DNA from: Janthinobacterium sp. B9-8
GTDB taxonomy: Bacteria > Pseudomonadota > Gammaproteobacteria > Burkholderiales > Chitinibacteraceae
Direction: 5' to 3'
Assembly: GCF_000969645.2 (NCBI RefSeq)
Contig: NZ_CP014222.1
Location: 2,607,740-2,671,739, forward strand
Length of the DNA: 64,000 nt
Made by a program: the position numbers and the translations under genes. Below the pieces are notes generated by a model, which was not told where the DNA came from, did no database searches, and saw only the letters and a program-made list of their open reading frames with translations. Numbering within the stretch: the first letter of the stretch is position 1; each line of letters opens with the position of its first letter. Positions 52,867 to 62,735 of the stretch are shown piece by piece.

Positions 52867-55629
52867 TTAAGCCCCTGCCCAGCAAGCCTCTTCACTTTGA
52901 TTTACTGGTTTTGCATCCAGCACCACACGGATATCTTTGAACTCTGCCCCGCGCTGCAGGCGAACAGTAATGCTGTCTGCCAGCCCTGCCTGATCTGCAT
53001 CACGCCGATAGGTGAAGCTGCCATATTCAGCAAAATTAATCCGCCCAAGCTTGGCCGAATTCACCAGCACAAAGCGATCAAGCTGCTGATTAGCCTTTAG
53101 CGTAACGCGCAGGCAACGGCCTGTGCCACTAAAGCGCGTTTGCAACAAGGCCAGAGTATTTGGATTAACGGGTGGCGATGTTGGCGTAGTGGTTGGCAAT
53201 GGGCTAGGCCGTGTTGGAGGCGCAGTCGGTTTTGGTACAGCCGTTGGCGTGGGCCGTGTTGGCGGGCTGGTCGGCACCATTGTTGGTTGAACTGGTGGTG
53301 TCGGCGTAAGAGTTGGCGCTGGGCCCGTGCCCTTAGCCAACGGGCCTTCGCAGCGCAACGCCGCACGATGCGCATCCAGCTGATAATCGCTGGCAAAGCA
53401 ATTAACAGCCAGCATATTATTGGCGCGGCCTTGCAAGTTTTGCAGCGCTTTATTCAACAAGACTTCGCTTTCCTGATGTGCTTGTGTCAGCGTGCTTGCA
53501 CGAATGCCTAAGGAACCTGTGCATTCAAAGCGGCGCAGCTCGCTGCCTGCCCCTTCCGCCCAGATACGGCAAGCCACAGGCAGCTCCTTGCTGATTAAAG
53601 CCTGAATGTGTGCCGCATCACCCAGCTGCCAAGCCGATTGAGCCAGCCAATCGATGCCCTCGATGGTTGAGGTGTCTCCCAGCTTGCCTGCACGTTGTAA
53701 AGTGACCTGCTGCTCTACAAAGTCTTTAAACCGAGCGCTTAAGGCCGTATCAGCACCTAAGCGTTTAACCAGCGCATCAAAACCTTTTACATCGTCTCTT
53801 CTTAATTGCAGCAGCACATCGGCCAGAATACCTGGCTCATTGCGATGCAGAAAGTAGAACCACAGCGCCGAATGGCTGTAGAAATCCCAGCCATCGCTAT
53901 AACTGGAACGCATAATTTGCGCTGGCGTTTGAAAGCTGGCTGGCCAGTTATTCGCTACCACATCCACCACATGGCCGCGCACTTTAATGCCCTCACGCGA
54001 AGTGCTCCACGCCATAAATTCGGCAAAGCCTTCGTCATACCAAGGCATACGGCGGCTATCACGGAAGAATTCGCTGGATCCCCACATGCCGGGCTGAATA
54101 AAGCGGCCGGATAAATAATGCACATATTCGTGGCGGACAAGCTCTTCTAAAGACAGCGTGCTTTCCTGACTGGTGCGCTCAAAGGTATAAAAAGTAGCGC
54201 CGTTTTCAATATAGATGCCACCGTTATCGGTGGATAAATCGTTGAGTAAGCCCTGATAGCGGCCGTAGTCGGTTTTTGTACCGTAAATCACCATGCGTAA
54301 ACGTGCATTTGGATCATCTTTAACTGGCTCGCGTACACCGCTTACCCGCTTAAGCTGCGCCTCAACCTGCTTCATGGCGTAATACAGCGGCTCTACTTCC
54401 TTGCGGCTTAGCGGGGTTTCAAATACCAGATTGCCATTATCAAATGACCAGCGATTTGGAAATAAGCGGGTTTTAAGCTCAGCTTCGGCATTGCAAATAT
54501 TGTAACGATCGCAAGGCACTTTAGCGATTTTCTTCAAGGCATATACAGCTTCTGCCCAGATTGCCGAATAACGCTCTGCACTAAGATGGAGAGCTACCGC
54601 AGGCTCGGCCAAGGGCGTCGTTTTTGGGTAAAGCATAAAGCGGCCGGTTTCACGCAGCGTGTTTAAAAACATCTGCTCATCCACAAACGCCGCCCGGCCC
54701 TGGCGCAAAATAGCCGCCAAAGACGTCACTAAACCATCGAGCTGGCCAGCGGCCACCTTCTGATCAAAGCCGCTCTGGCCATGCATATTAAATAAAGTAG
54801 TTTGCATAGGATGCAGCGCAAACTGGGCATAGCTTTGTTTGAGCGGGCCACGGTAATGGCCAAAGAATGTAGCAAGGAGCGGAAGTGCATATTCTGGCTG
54901 GCGCACCGAATCAGCCAGAATCATCGTCTCGCTCACGGTTTGCCGCGCATCATTCTGGCGCAACCATGCTTCATTCGATTGAGATGCGGCTTCTACCGGG
55001 TTCATCCACAATGCCGGATTATCAGCCAGCGCACTCACCACCTGCATGACAGGCTGATCCACCAAGCGGCCATATTCGCCCACTTCTTTAGCATGGCTGT
55101 ACTGGGTGAAATAGCCTGCTTTTAAAAAAGTCGCCAAGGGCCAGAGGCCATTGGGCTTACGCGGATCCCACTGGCTGGCGCGCAAACGCGCCTCCTGAGC
55201 CACAGCCTGCATATTTACAGCCGAGATCACTGGGTAGGTTGCAGCGTCACCATCAAAAAGACGGTTAATGCATCGCCCCTCTACCGTAGCCACATAGCTA
55301 GCCAAGGCCGCGCCAGACAAAGTAAACAAGCGCTGATCACATTCTGCATAAATGAGCGCTGCCGATGCACCCATCGCCTGCCCCCTAGCCTTATTAGGCG
55401 GCCATATTGTTGCCCCGGCCTGAGGCGGCAAACCAAAAGGACGGCTAGGCTGCTCGCCCAGAACAGGGGCATGCTCTGATTGCCCCTGCTGGCTTGCTGC
55501 GGGTGGCGGGCTGGCCTCCGCCGCACCATCGCTGCCCGTCGTTACGCAAGCGGCCATCATGCTGGCAAGTGCAATGGCCAGCAAACCAGCCTGTGTACTT
55601 CGCTTATTTATTAACTTTTTTACACGCAT
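52867..55629 (-). CDS. M9-family collagenase, lipoprotein
   Basis: A 920-residue secreted gluzincin protease. The signal peptide ends in a lipobox (SMMAAC). The zinc motif is H500-E501-Y-V-H504 in RHEYVHYLSGRF, and the third ligand is Glu533 in WYDEGFAEFMAW, 29 residues later, as in clostridial and Vibrio collagenases. The activator-type helical N-terminal domain occupies about 90-380. A Pro/Thr-rich linker (about 780-830) leads to a C-terminal beta domain, which may bind substrate. It degrades collagen or related proteins. Monocistronic with a terminator. Confidence 0.9.
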   Translation of the reverse strand: MRVKKLINKRSTQAGLLAIALASMMAACVTTGSDGAAEASPPPAASQQGQSEHAPVLGEQPSRPFGLPPQAGATIWPPNKARGQAMGASAALIYAECDQRLFTLSGAALASYVATVEGRCINRLFDGDAATYPVISAVNMQAVAQEARLRASQWDPRKPNGLWPLATFLKAGYFTQYSHAKEVGEYGRLVDQPVMQVVSALADNPALWMNPVEAASQSNEAWLRQNDARQTVSETMILADSVRQPEYALPLLATFFGHYRGPLKQSYAQFALHPMQTTLFNMHGQSGFDQKVAAGQLDGLVTSLAAILRQGRAAFVDEQMFLNTLRETGRFMLYPKTTPLAEPAVALHLSAERYSAIWAEAVYALKKIAKVPCDRYNICNAEAELKTRLFPNRWSFDNGNLVFETPLSRKEVEPLYYAMKQVEAQLKRVSGVREPVKDDPNARLRMVIYGTKTDYGRYQGLLNDLSTDNGGIYIENGATFYTFERTSQESTLSLEELVRHEYVHYLSGRFIQPGMWGSSEFFRDSRRMPWYDEGFAEFMAWSTSREGIKVRGHVVDVVANNWPASFQTPAQIMRSSYSDGWDFYSHSALWFYFLHRNEPGILADVLLQLRRDDVKGFDALVKRLGADTALSARFKDFVEQQVTLQRAGKLGDTSTIEGIDWLAQSAWQLGDAAHIQALISKELPVACRIWAEGAGSELRRFECTGSLGIRASTLTQAHQESEVLLNKALQNLQGRANNMLAVNCFASDYQLDAHRAALRCEGPLAKGTGPAPTLTPTPPVQPTMVPTSPPTRPTPTAVPKPTAPPTRPSPLPTTTPTSPPVNPNTLALLQTRFSGTGRCLRVTLKANQQLDRFVLVNSAKLGRINFAEYGSFTYRRDADQAGLADSITVRLQRGAEFKDIRVVLDAKPVNQSEEACWAGA

Positions 55630-55814
55630 AAGTCAGTTCCAATGAGTAAAGCTTACAAAATCAGAACATCATTATCTTCTTATGTGTTGTTTAAATAAAC
55701 AAATTTACACAAAAAAGAAAGAAATAAACATAAATATCGAAAGTAAATACACAAACTATTGTAAGCAATATTACCTATCCAAGTAAAAAACCAGCAGAAA
55801 AAACAAGGTATCAC

Positions 55815-56402
55815 TCAGCATTTTTCCAACTCAGCCACCAGAAGGCACACCTCGCCATAGGGAACTAACAGCCACTCGCCAGCGTCGTCTGCACTGAGAT
55901 ACAAGCTATCAAAAGGCTTTAAAACAAACTGCAGCTCGCCCTTTCTGCACAACACAGACTCCCCCGCAGCCAAAAATAATAAACTGCCCTCCCCGGCAAA
56001 AGGCCATGCCTCAGGCTGGCTGAAAATCTGCTGACGTAAACAATGCTGATATCTGCCGCGCCGCGTCATTACATTAAAATCAAGTACTTCACCCTGCAAT
56101 AAACGCGCATAAACTTGGGTTTCGCCAGCAAAACGTAGCGGCTCGTCTCTTGGCATCAGCTGCAACGGTGCTTGATCAGCAAATTGCAAAGCCAGCCCCT
56201 TACCCGCCAGCAAGGCAAGGCTGCGATCAATACCCGTGAACTCTGAAAAACCACCATCCACCCCCACCGTGGCCATACTGATGCGCCAGTCAAAATCAGC
56301 CAAGCTAGCGTCTTTCGGAAAAATAACGATTTCTGACGTTAGCCCGCCGCCGTTTTTCCAAGCTTGCACGGGTAAATCAGAGTGACGCAATACGCTAGCC
56401 AT
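55815..56402 (-). CDS. HutD family protein
   Basis: A 195-residue cupin-like protein of the HutD/Ves family. Motifs: HSDLPVQAWKNGGGLTSEIV at the start, DFDWRISMATVGVDGGFSEF and DRSLALLAGKGLAL. HutD helps or regulates histidine use in Pseudomonas, but here no hut gene is nearby, so its role is open. Start ATG 56402 has AAAGGAT upstream; the longer frame to 56459 is rejected. Confidence 0.88.
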   Translation of the reverse strand: MASVLRHSDLPVQAWKNGGGLTSEIVIFPKDASLADFDWRISMATVGVDGGFSEFTGIDRSLALLAGKGLALQFADQAPLQLMPRDEPLRFAGETQVYARLLQGEVLDFNVMTRRGRYQHCLRQQIFSQPEAWPFAGEGSLLFLAAGESVLCRKGELQFVLKPFDSLYLSADDAGEWLLVPYGEVCLLVAELEKC

Positions 56403-56517
56403 ACGGGATCCTTTATTTATCTCTACAAAAAATATCAAAATCTGCCATATTACTGACACAATAAAAAAGCAACCTATAAGAAAACCAACCTAGTACTACC
56501 TCGGCAGGCTATCCACA

Positions 56518-56856
56518 ATGAGTCATGATTGCCAGAGCTGTGGCGCGTGCTGCGCTCACTTTCGGGTTTCGTTTTACTGGGGAGAAACCGATTCTGCCCC
56601 TGGCGGCATAGTGCCTGCCAGGCTCACCATACCTATCCATTCTATTTATGTCGCCATGCGCGGCACAGACCGCCATCCCAGCCATTGCATCGCCTTAGCA
56701 GGAAAAGTGGGCGAACAAGTAAGCTGCGGCATCTACAGCCAGCGCTCGAGTAGCTGCAAAGAAGTGATGGCTGGGGACGAGCAATGTAATAAGGCAAGGC
56801 GAGCTTACAATCTGGGCCCGATTATTGATCGGCCCAGTCGTATTGAGCTGGTTTAA
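56518..56856 (+). CDS. YkgJ-family cysteine cluster protein
   Basis: A 112-residue protein with the YkgJ/CxxCxxCC motif at the N-terminus (CQSCGACCAHF) and additional Cys residues (HCIALAG, VSCGIYSQRSSSCKE, EQCNKAR). The set would bind zinc or an iron-sulfur cluster. The family is wide and of unknown function. Divergent from hutD. Confidence 0.9.
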   Translation: MSHDCQSCGACCAHFRVSFYWGETDSAPGGIVPARLTIPIHSIYVAMRGTDRHPSHCIALAGKVGEQVSCGIYSQRSSSCKEVMAGDEQCNKARRAYNLGPIIDRPSRIELV

Positions 56857-56913
56857 AGTAATTATCAATATATTTCACTATTTACCAGAGCGAAATTTTA
56901 GAAAAGAACATAC

Positions 56914-57303
56914 CTACTCAATAAGATGAGTACTACAGGAGAGGCAATATACTGCGCCTTCGCTAATACTTGCCCCACAATGCGGACATTGCGCATTGGA
57001 ATGCAAAAATGGCTATTTCTTTGGAACATCTGCAGCTTGATGCTTAAAAAAATATTTTACTAAAAAAAAAGCCAAGCATCCTATAGCAGAAGAAATAATA
57101 AAAAAAGGAAAGAAAAAAACAGAAGCCCAAATAAAGTCGTATTTAAAGATAATTAAGTAGTAATAAAATATAATGGAAAAACACACCACCACAATAACTA
57201 CAGCCAAGAAACGCCATTTTATAATCCAAAGAAAAGAAGGGATTACAAAAACAGCCAAGGATACAATAAAAACTAAAAACCAGAAATAAATCACGTCAAA
57301 CAT
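56914..57303 (-). pseudogene. Membrane protein gene split by in-frame TAG before a zinc-ribbon tail
   Basis: From ATG 57303 (GAGG site 6 bp upstream) the frame encodes 96 residues with three hydrophobic segments (MFDVIYFWFLVFIVSLAVFV, WRFLAVVIVVVCFSIIFYYY, ASVFFFPFFIISSAIGCLAF) and stops at TAG 57013-57015. The same frame then continues for 32 codons to 56914 and encodes a good zinc ribbon, CPHCGASISEGAVYCLSCST. Two CxxC pairs with ribbon spacing are unlikely in a random frame. Possible readings: a recent stop mutation, a sequencing error, readthrough, or a separate small gene from TTG 57006. Confidence 0.6.
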
Positions 57304-57436
57304 TACGCGCCTCAAAATTAATTTTGAAAAATCATTAATTTAAATTCATGACTCAATGCATGTATTAATATTCAACAAGACAAATAACACATATTAGCGG
57401 CATGATATGGCATTTACTGCCCTCCATCCCAAATAC

Positions 57437-58660
57437 ATGAAAATCATCCACACCTCGGACTGGCATCTGGGCCAGCATTTTATGGGCAAGACGCGCCAGG
57501 CTGAGCATCAGGCTTTTTTAGACTGGCTGCTGGCTAGCGCAATCACCCACAATGCCGATGCAATTCTGGTGGCAGGGGATATTTTCGATACGGGTTCGCC
57601 GCCTAGTTATGCCCGCGAGCTTTACAACCACTTTATTGTGGCCCTCAGCAAAACCGGCGCTAGGCTGATTATTTTAGGGGGGAATCATGACTCGGTTGCC
57701 ACTTTGGGCGAAAGCAAATCACTGCTTGCCGAGCTAAACACCAGCGTGATCCCCGGAGTGGCAGCGGATCAAGCTACGCAGGTTTTGCTGCTCAGGCAAA
57801 AAGACGGCAGCGCTGGAGCCGTTTTATGCGCGATTCCTTTTATCCGCGCGCGCGATGTGCAGCAAAGCGTGGCGGGGCAAAGCAGCGATGAAAAGCAGCT
57901 CAGCTTGCAAGAGGGTATTTTTCAGCACTACCAAACGCTATATCAGCGTGCATTGGATACGCGCATGGAGCTAGGATTGCCAACCTTGCCCATCATCGCC
58001 ACCGGCCATCTCACCACGGTTGGCGCAAGCGCCAGTGAATCGGTGCGTGAGATTTATGTTGGCGCGCTGGAAGCCTTCCCCACCAGCGCCTTTCCACCTG
58101 CTGACTATATTGCGCTGGGGCATATTCATCGCCCGCAAAAAGTCGGCGGCTTTGAGCATATCCGCTACTGCGGCTCGCCGATTCCACTAAGCTTTGATGA
58201 AGCTAAACAGGCCAAAGAAGTGCTGCTGGTCAGCTTAAACCATGAAGGTTTACAAGCAGTTGAGCCACTCGCCATCCCTCGCTTTCAAGCGCTTATCTCC
58301 TTACGCGGCAACTTGGCCGAGCTGGAATCAGCCATCGGCGCCTTGGCAAGTAAGGAATCAAAAAACGAATCGATCTGGCTGGAAGTGCTGGTCAGCAGCG
58401 ATGATTACCTTAGCGACTTACAAAGCCGCATAGAAGAGCTGACTAAAGGCACGCAGATAGAAGTGCTGCGCATCCGCAGAGAGCGCGGTAATGCTGCCAG
58501 CACTTGGCAAGCGGATAGCAAGGAGACCTTGGCCGAGCTAAGCCCTGCCGATGTATTTGCCCAGCGCATCGCCAGCGAAGAAATCAAAGCGCCACTCTTG
58601 ATCGAGCTGGAAAAACGCTACGCACAAACCGTCACCATGTTGCAGGAGGCCAAGGCATGA
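57437..58660 (+). CDS. sbcD: SbcD, nuclease subunit of SbcCD
   Basis: A 407-residue Mre11-type Mn2+ nuclease. Phosphoesterase motifs are intact: HTSDWHLGQHF, LVAGDIFDTGSPP, ILGGNHDSV, TGHLTTVG and IALGHIHRPQ. With SbcC it cuts hairpins and protein-blocked DNA ends. ATG 57437 (MKIIHTSDWHLG) gives the family N-terminus, though the frame opens at 57407. The last 4 bp overlap sbcC. Confidence 0.95.
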   Translation: MKIIHTSDWHLGQHFMGKTRQAEHQAFLDWLLASAITHNADAILVAGDIFDTGSPPSYARELYNHFIVALSKTGARLIILGGNHDSVATLGESKSLLAELNTSVIPGVAADQATQVLLLRQKDGSAGAVLCAIPFIRARDVQQSVAGQSSDEKQLSLQEGIFQHYQTLYQRALDTRMELGLPTLPIIATGHLTTVGASASESVREIYVGALEAFPTSAFPPADYIALGHIHRPQKVGGFEHIRYCGSPIPLSFDEAKQAKEVLLVSLNHEGLQAVEPLAIPRFQALISLRGNLAELESAIGALASKESKNESIWLEVLVSSDDYLSDLQSRIEELTKGTQIEVLRIRRERGNAASTWQADSKETLAELSPADVFAQRIASEEIKAPLLIELEKRYAQTVTMLQEAKA

Positions 58661-61600
58661 AGCTGCTTAGCCTGCGTTTAAAAAACCTGAATTCTTTAAA
58701 AGGCGAGTGGAAAATCGACTTTACCGCCGCCCCCTTTAAAGATAATGGCCTGTTTGCCATTACCGGCCCCACCGGCGCAGGTAAAACCACCTTGCTGGAT
58801 GCCATCTGCCTAGCGCTTTATCACCAAACCCCGCGCATGAGCAGCATTTCGGCCAGCAGCAATGAGCTGATGACCCGCCACACCAGCGATTGCCTTGCTG
58901 AAGTAGAGTTTGAAGTGAAAGGCAGCCGCTACCGCGCTTTCTGGAGCCAACGCCGTGCGCGTAATCTGGCCAGCGGCGCATTGCAAGCGCCCAGAGTGGA
59001 GCTGGCAGACGCCACAGGCCAGATCCTGAGCGATAAGATTAATGAAAAGCTCAAACTCACAGAAGGCCTAACCGGCCTTGATTTTGGCCGCTTTACTAAA
59101 TCCATGCTGTTGGCACAGGGTGGCTTTGCGGCCTTTTTAAATGCCGCCGCCAACGAGCGGGCAGAGTTACTGGAAGAGCTGACCGGCACCGATATTTACG
59201 GCCAGATTTCGCAATCTGTATTTGAGCAAACCCGCAGCAGCAAGCAAGCACTCGACCAACTGCGCGCCAAAGCATCGGGTGTAGAGCTGCTTAGCGAAGA
59301 GCAGCGTACCGGCTTACACCAGGAAGCGTCTCACTTAGCCCAGACCGAGCAAGCGCTGCAAAGCCAGCTAAGCCAGGTGCAAATCAATCGCCAATGGCGC
59401 GAAGCGCTGAGCAAGGCCAATAGCCAACACGCTGACGCTCAATCTCGCCAGCAAGAAGCCCTTGCCGCTCTTGCCAGCGCACAGCCGCAGCTTGATCAAC
59501 TCGCCCGAAGCGAGCCTGCAGCCAAGCTGCAACTGCCTTACAGCGCATTAAGCCAAGCCACAGAGGCACTTGCCCACACCGAACAAGAGCTGCAGCAGCT
59601 AACAGCAGAACAAAGCAGCGCACTTAAGGAACACAGAGCCAAGCTATGGCAAGCTCTGCAACTGGCCAAGCAAATCAGCCAGCAGAGCCGCACCCAGCTC
59701 AGCCAAACCCAAGCAGCGCAGAGCGCATTAATCAGCAGCCAGAGCGCTGAGCACGCAAAATTGGGCGAGCAACTGGTGGACTGGCGGGCGCAATTTTTAA
59801 GCTTAAATACGCAAGCAGGCGAAATCAGCAGGCTAGCAGCAGCAATCCATCAACAAGATATTCAATCGTTGATCAAGCAGGAAGCTGCACTGAGGCTAAG
59901 CGTTACTGGCAAGCAAACAGAGAGCCAAGCGGCGGCACAGGCAGAAAACACCGCGCAAGCCGCATGGCTGGCCCTGCTTGCTGGCAAAGATGAAGCGGCT
60001 TTTTGGGAGCAAAAACAAAGCTTACTTGCGCGTGGCGTAGACATCGCAAAGCTCGCCGAGCTGGAAAATAGCCGCAAAAAAACACAGCAACAGTCTGCTC
60101 TGCAGGCAACAACGCTCGCCGAAAAACAAGCTTTACTAGGCAACAAAGAGCTGGCACTGGCGGCGCTAAGGCTGACATTTAGCGATTTAAAACAGCAGGT
60201 CAATGATAAGAAAAAATTGCTAGAGCAAGAGCAACGCATTCAAGGCCTGGAAGCCTACCGCCAGCAATTGCAAGCCGATGAAGCCTGCCCGCTCTGCGGG
60301 TCTCTTGAGCATCCGGCCATTCATGATTACCAGGCGCTGAATGTTTCTGCCACTGCCGCCGCACTGGACGCCAAACAAGCCGAGTTAGACAAGCTTACCG
60401 AAGAAGGACAAGCGCTCAGGGAAAATAAGGCTCAGGTAGAAGCAGAAATCAGCGTACTAGAATCTCAACAACAAAGCAGCGCAACCCTAGCCGCAGAGCA
60501 ACTACAACAGTGGAATTTGCTTTGCAGCAAGCTGGCCGTCCCCTCGCCTGATTTAGCCACACTGAGCCAGCAACACGCCGCCGCCGTGCTCGCCGCAGAA
60601 GCTGCCTTAAATCAGCTTAGCCAAAATAAGGCGCAGCTTGAGCACGCACAAAAAGTAAGGCTCTCCGCTGATAAAGCACTCAGCGACAGCCAGCAAGCTT
60701 TGCAATTGCTGACGCAAAAACTGGAAAACACGCAGGCTCATCTGCAAGATTTAATCCAAAGGCAGCAGCAGCTCACTGAGAAAATGGCCACCCAAAGCGA
60801 GGCCTTGCGCCTATCTCTGCCCGAACAAGCACTGCCTACGGACAGCAACGCCTGGCTGCATGCGCAAGAATCGCTATGGCAAAGCTGGCAGACCACACAG
60901 CAACAGTTGCAACAACTGGCACAAGATTTAATCATCCAGCAGCAAGCGGTAAAAGCGGCTGAGCAGTTAGAGCAAACTTGGCAACGATGCTGGCAGGAAA
61001 CGGATGCAGCCCCGCAAGCGGCACTGGCTGACTCCCGCCAAGCCGAGGCCGATTTAGCCGCTTGCACCGCACAGATCAGCAGCCTGCAAGATCAGATAAG
61101 TCAGCAAAAGGGGCGGGAAATCACCCTGCAAAAGCGCAAGCAAGAGCATGAGGATCAGCGGCAACACGCTAGCAGCGCATGGCAGGCCGCGCTGGCAGCC
61201 AGCCCTTTTGATGATGAAGCCGCTTTTATGGCCGCACGCTTGGAAGACGATCAGCGCAATGCATTAAGCGCGCTAAAACAGCAGCTCGATACCGCGCTGA
61301 TCACCGCCAATACCCTAGTCAGCAGCGCAGAACGAAGCTTAGAGCCGCTGCTTGCTACGCCAAAAACAGAGCTAGCTATGCCACAGCTGGATGAGCAGCT
61401 AACCAGCCTCAGCGCAGAAATCACCCAGCTTGCCCAGCGGCAAGGTGAAATTCGCTACGCATTGCAGGAGGACGATGCAAGGCGCAGCGGCCAGTCGGCG
61501 CTGTTTGATGAGATCGCGGCCAAGAATGTGGATTACGATTACTGGCAGCATCTCAACAGCCTGATTGGCTCGGCCGATGGTGCAAAATATCGCAAATTTG

Positions 61601-62052
61601 CACAGGGCTTAACGCTGGATCATTTGATTCATCTGGCCAACCGTCAGCTAGAGCGCCTGCATGGCCGCTACCAGCTGCTGCGCAAAGGCGAGCTAGAGCT
61701 GGGAATTATCGACACCTGGCAAGGCGATGTGGCGCGAGACACCAAAACGCTCTCGGGTGGCGAAAGCTTTTTAGTCAGCCTAGCGCTGGCCTTAGCGCTG
61801 TCTGATCTGGTTAGCCACAAGACATCGATTGATTCGCTGTTTTTAGATGAAGGCTTTGGCACGCTAGACGGCGAAACGCTAGAAATCGCCCTCGACGCGC
61901 TCGATCACCTCAATGCCAGCGGCAAAATGATAGGCATCATCAGCCACGTAGAAGCCCTGAAAGAACGCATCCCCGTGCAGCTGAAAATCCATAAATCAGC
62001 AGGGCTGGGGCTGAGCCAAATGGATAAGCAATATGCGTTTTCAGGGGGGTAA
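58657..62052 (+). CDS. sbcC: SbcC, SMC-like ATPase subunit of SbcCD
   Basis: An 1131-residue Rad50-type ATPase. Walker A GPTGAGKTTLLDAI is at the N-terminus. A very long Gln/Ala-rich coiled coil (about 190-960) is broken by a zinc hook, CPLCG (Cys near 544). The signature LSGGESFLVSLALALALSDL and Walker B FLDEGFGTLD are at the C-terminus. It works with SbcD in processing palindromic and blocked DNA ends. The coding overlap (4 bp) shows coupling. Confidence 0.95.
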   Translation: MKLLSLRLKNLNSLKGEWKIDFTAAPFKDNGLFAITGPTGAGKTTLLDAICLALYHQTPRMSSISASSNELMTRHTSDCLAEVEFEVKGSRYRAFWSQRRARNLASGALQAPRVELADATGQILSDKINEKLKLTEGLTGLDFGRFTKSMLLAQGGFAAFLNAAANERAELLEELTGTDIYGQISQSVFEQTRSSKQALDQLRAKASGVELLSEEQRTGLHQEASHLAQTEQALQSQLSQVQINRQWREALSKANSQHADAQSRQQEALAALASAQPQLDQLARSEPAAKLQLPYSALSQATEALAHTEQELQQLTAEQSSALKEHRAKLWQALQLAKQISQQSRTQLSQTQAAQSALISSQSAEHAKLGEQLVDWRAQFLSLNTQAGEISRLAAAIHQQDIQSLIKQEAALRLSVTGKQTESQAAAQAENTAQAAWLALLAGKDEAAFWEQKQSLLARGVDIAKLAELENSRKKTQQQSALQATTLAEKQALLGNKELALAALRLTFSDLKQQVNDKKKLLEQEQRIQGLEAYRQQLQADEACPLCGSLEHPAIHDYQALNVSATAAALDAKQAELDKLTEEGQALRENKAQVEAEISVLESQQQSSATLAAEQLQQWNLLCSKLAVPSPDLATLSQQHAAAVLAAEAALNQLSQNKAQLEHAQKVRLSADKALSDSQQALQLLTQKLENTQAHLQDLIQRQQQLTEKMATQSEALRLSLPEQALPTDSNAWLHAQESLWQSWQTTQQQLQQLAQDLIIQQQAVKAAEQLEQTWQRCWQETDAAPQAALADSRQAEADLAACTAQISSLQDQISQQKGREITLQKRKQEHEDQRQHASSAWQAALAASPFDDEAAFMAARLEDDQRNALSALKQQLDTALITANTLVSSAERSLEPLLATPKTELAMPQLDEQLTSLSAEITQLAQRQGEIRYALQEDDARRSGQSALFDEIAAKNVDYDYWQHLNSLIGSADGAKYRKFAQGLTLDHLIHLANRQLERLHGRYQLLRKGELELGIIDTWQGDVARDTKTLSGGESFLVSLALALALSDLVSHKTSIDSLFLDEGFGTLDGETLEIALDALDHLNASGKMIGIISHVEALKERIPVQLKIHKSAGLGLSQMDKQYAFSGG

Positions 62053-62735
62053 ATGTAGGGTGGGCACGGGTTTGTGCCCACGTGCGTCAAGTTAAACAGT
62101 TTTGTAGGCAGGGTGAAAGCCCATATGCGCTAACCAGTTTGCTTTTACATCACTGATGTTACGCAACAAAAACCCAAATCTTGAACCACGGAGTTTCACT
62201 GAGAGAACCATTTTGAATAGAGCCGTTAATTGGGTTTTGAGTAATTTCAACCTAAGCAAAGTTGTTTTTATCGCAACACCTAGCACGGGGCTTAAAAATC
62301 CCCTTGGAGCACGCCGAAGCGAGGAATAAGCGGATCGGGGTTTCGGAAAAGGGGTAGCGAGGCAGCGAGCGAGCAGCCTTTTTCGCCGAGCCGATTATCC
62401 GCAGAGAGGGGCCTTCGTGCTGGCCGGGGCGGCCTTCTTTGGCTTCGTTTCTTGGCCGCGCAAGAAAGGAAGATCCAGCGGGACGCCCGCACCAAAATCA
62501 ACGTGCCGAAGGCACTAAAAAAATCTTTTTTTGTTTTGATCAACGAACATGAGGTGAAACCCGCCAGATTGCGATAAACACGGCGGGTTTCACCCGCCCT
62601 ACGAAAAAACGCCCAACTTGATGCGTATTGGGTGGACACGATTTTGTGCCCCACCCCAGCCCCCACCTCTCATCCCCTCTGGCATAAATTATGCTGCTCG
62701 CTACTTTCCTTCCGAATTTACTAAAGGGAAATATC
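62053..62735. other. Mosaic of dispersed intergenic repeats
   Basis: 683 bp without a gene. It begins with hairpin GTGGGCAC-6-GTGCCCAC (62060-62081), which may end the sbcC transcript, then the long repeat at 62171-62525. Next come GGCGGGT-TTC-ACCCGCC (62582-62598) and a further GGGTGG...CCACCC type hairpin near 62629-62656. Confidence 0.7.
62171..62525 (+). repeat. Long dispersed intergenic repeat, copy 2
   Basis: About 355 bp, a reverse-oriented relative of 50676-51053. The ends are the same (AACCCAAATCTTGAACCA to GTGCCGAAGGCACTAAAA), while the middle has diverged. No protein-coding frame is shared. Confidence 0.75.

Noticed and set aside
52866..53400. Plus-strand frames opposite the collagenase linker
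   Set aside because: They are shadows of the Pro/Thr-rich linker; the minus-strand gene explains them.
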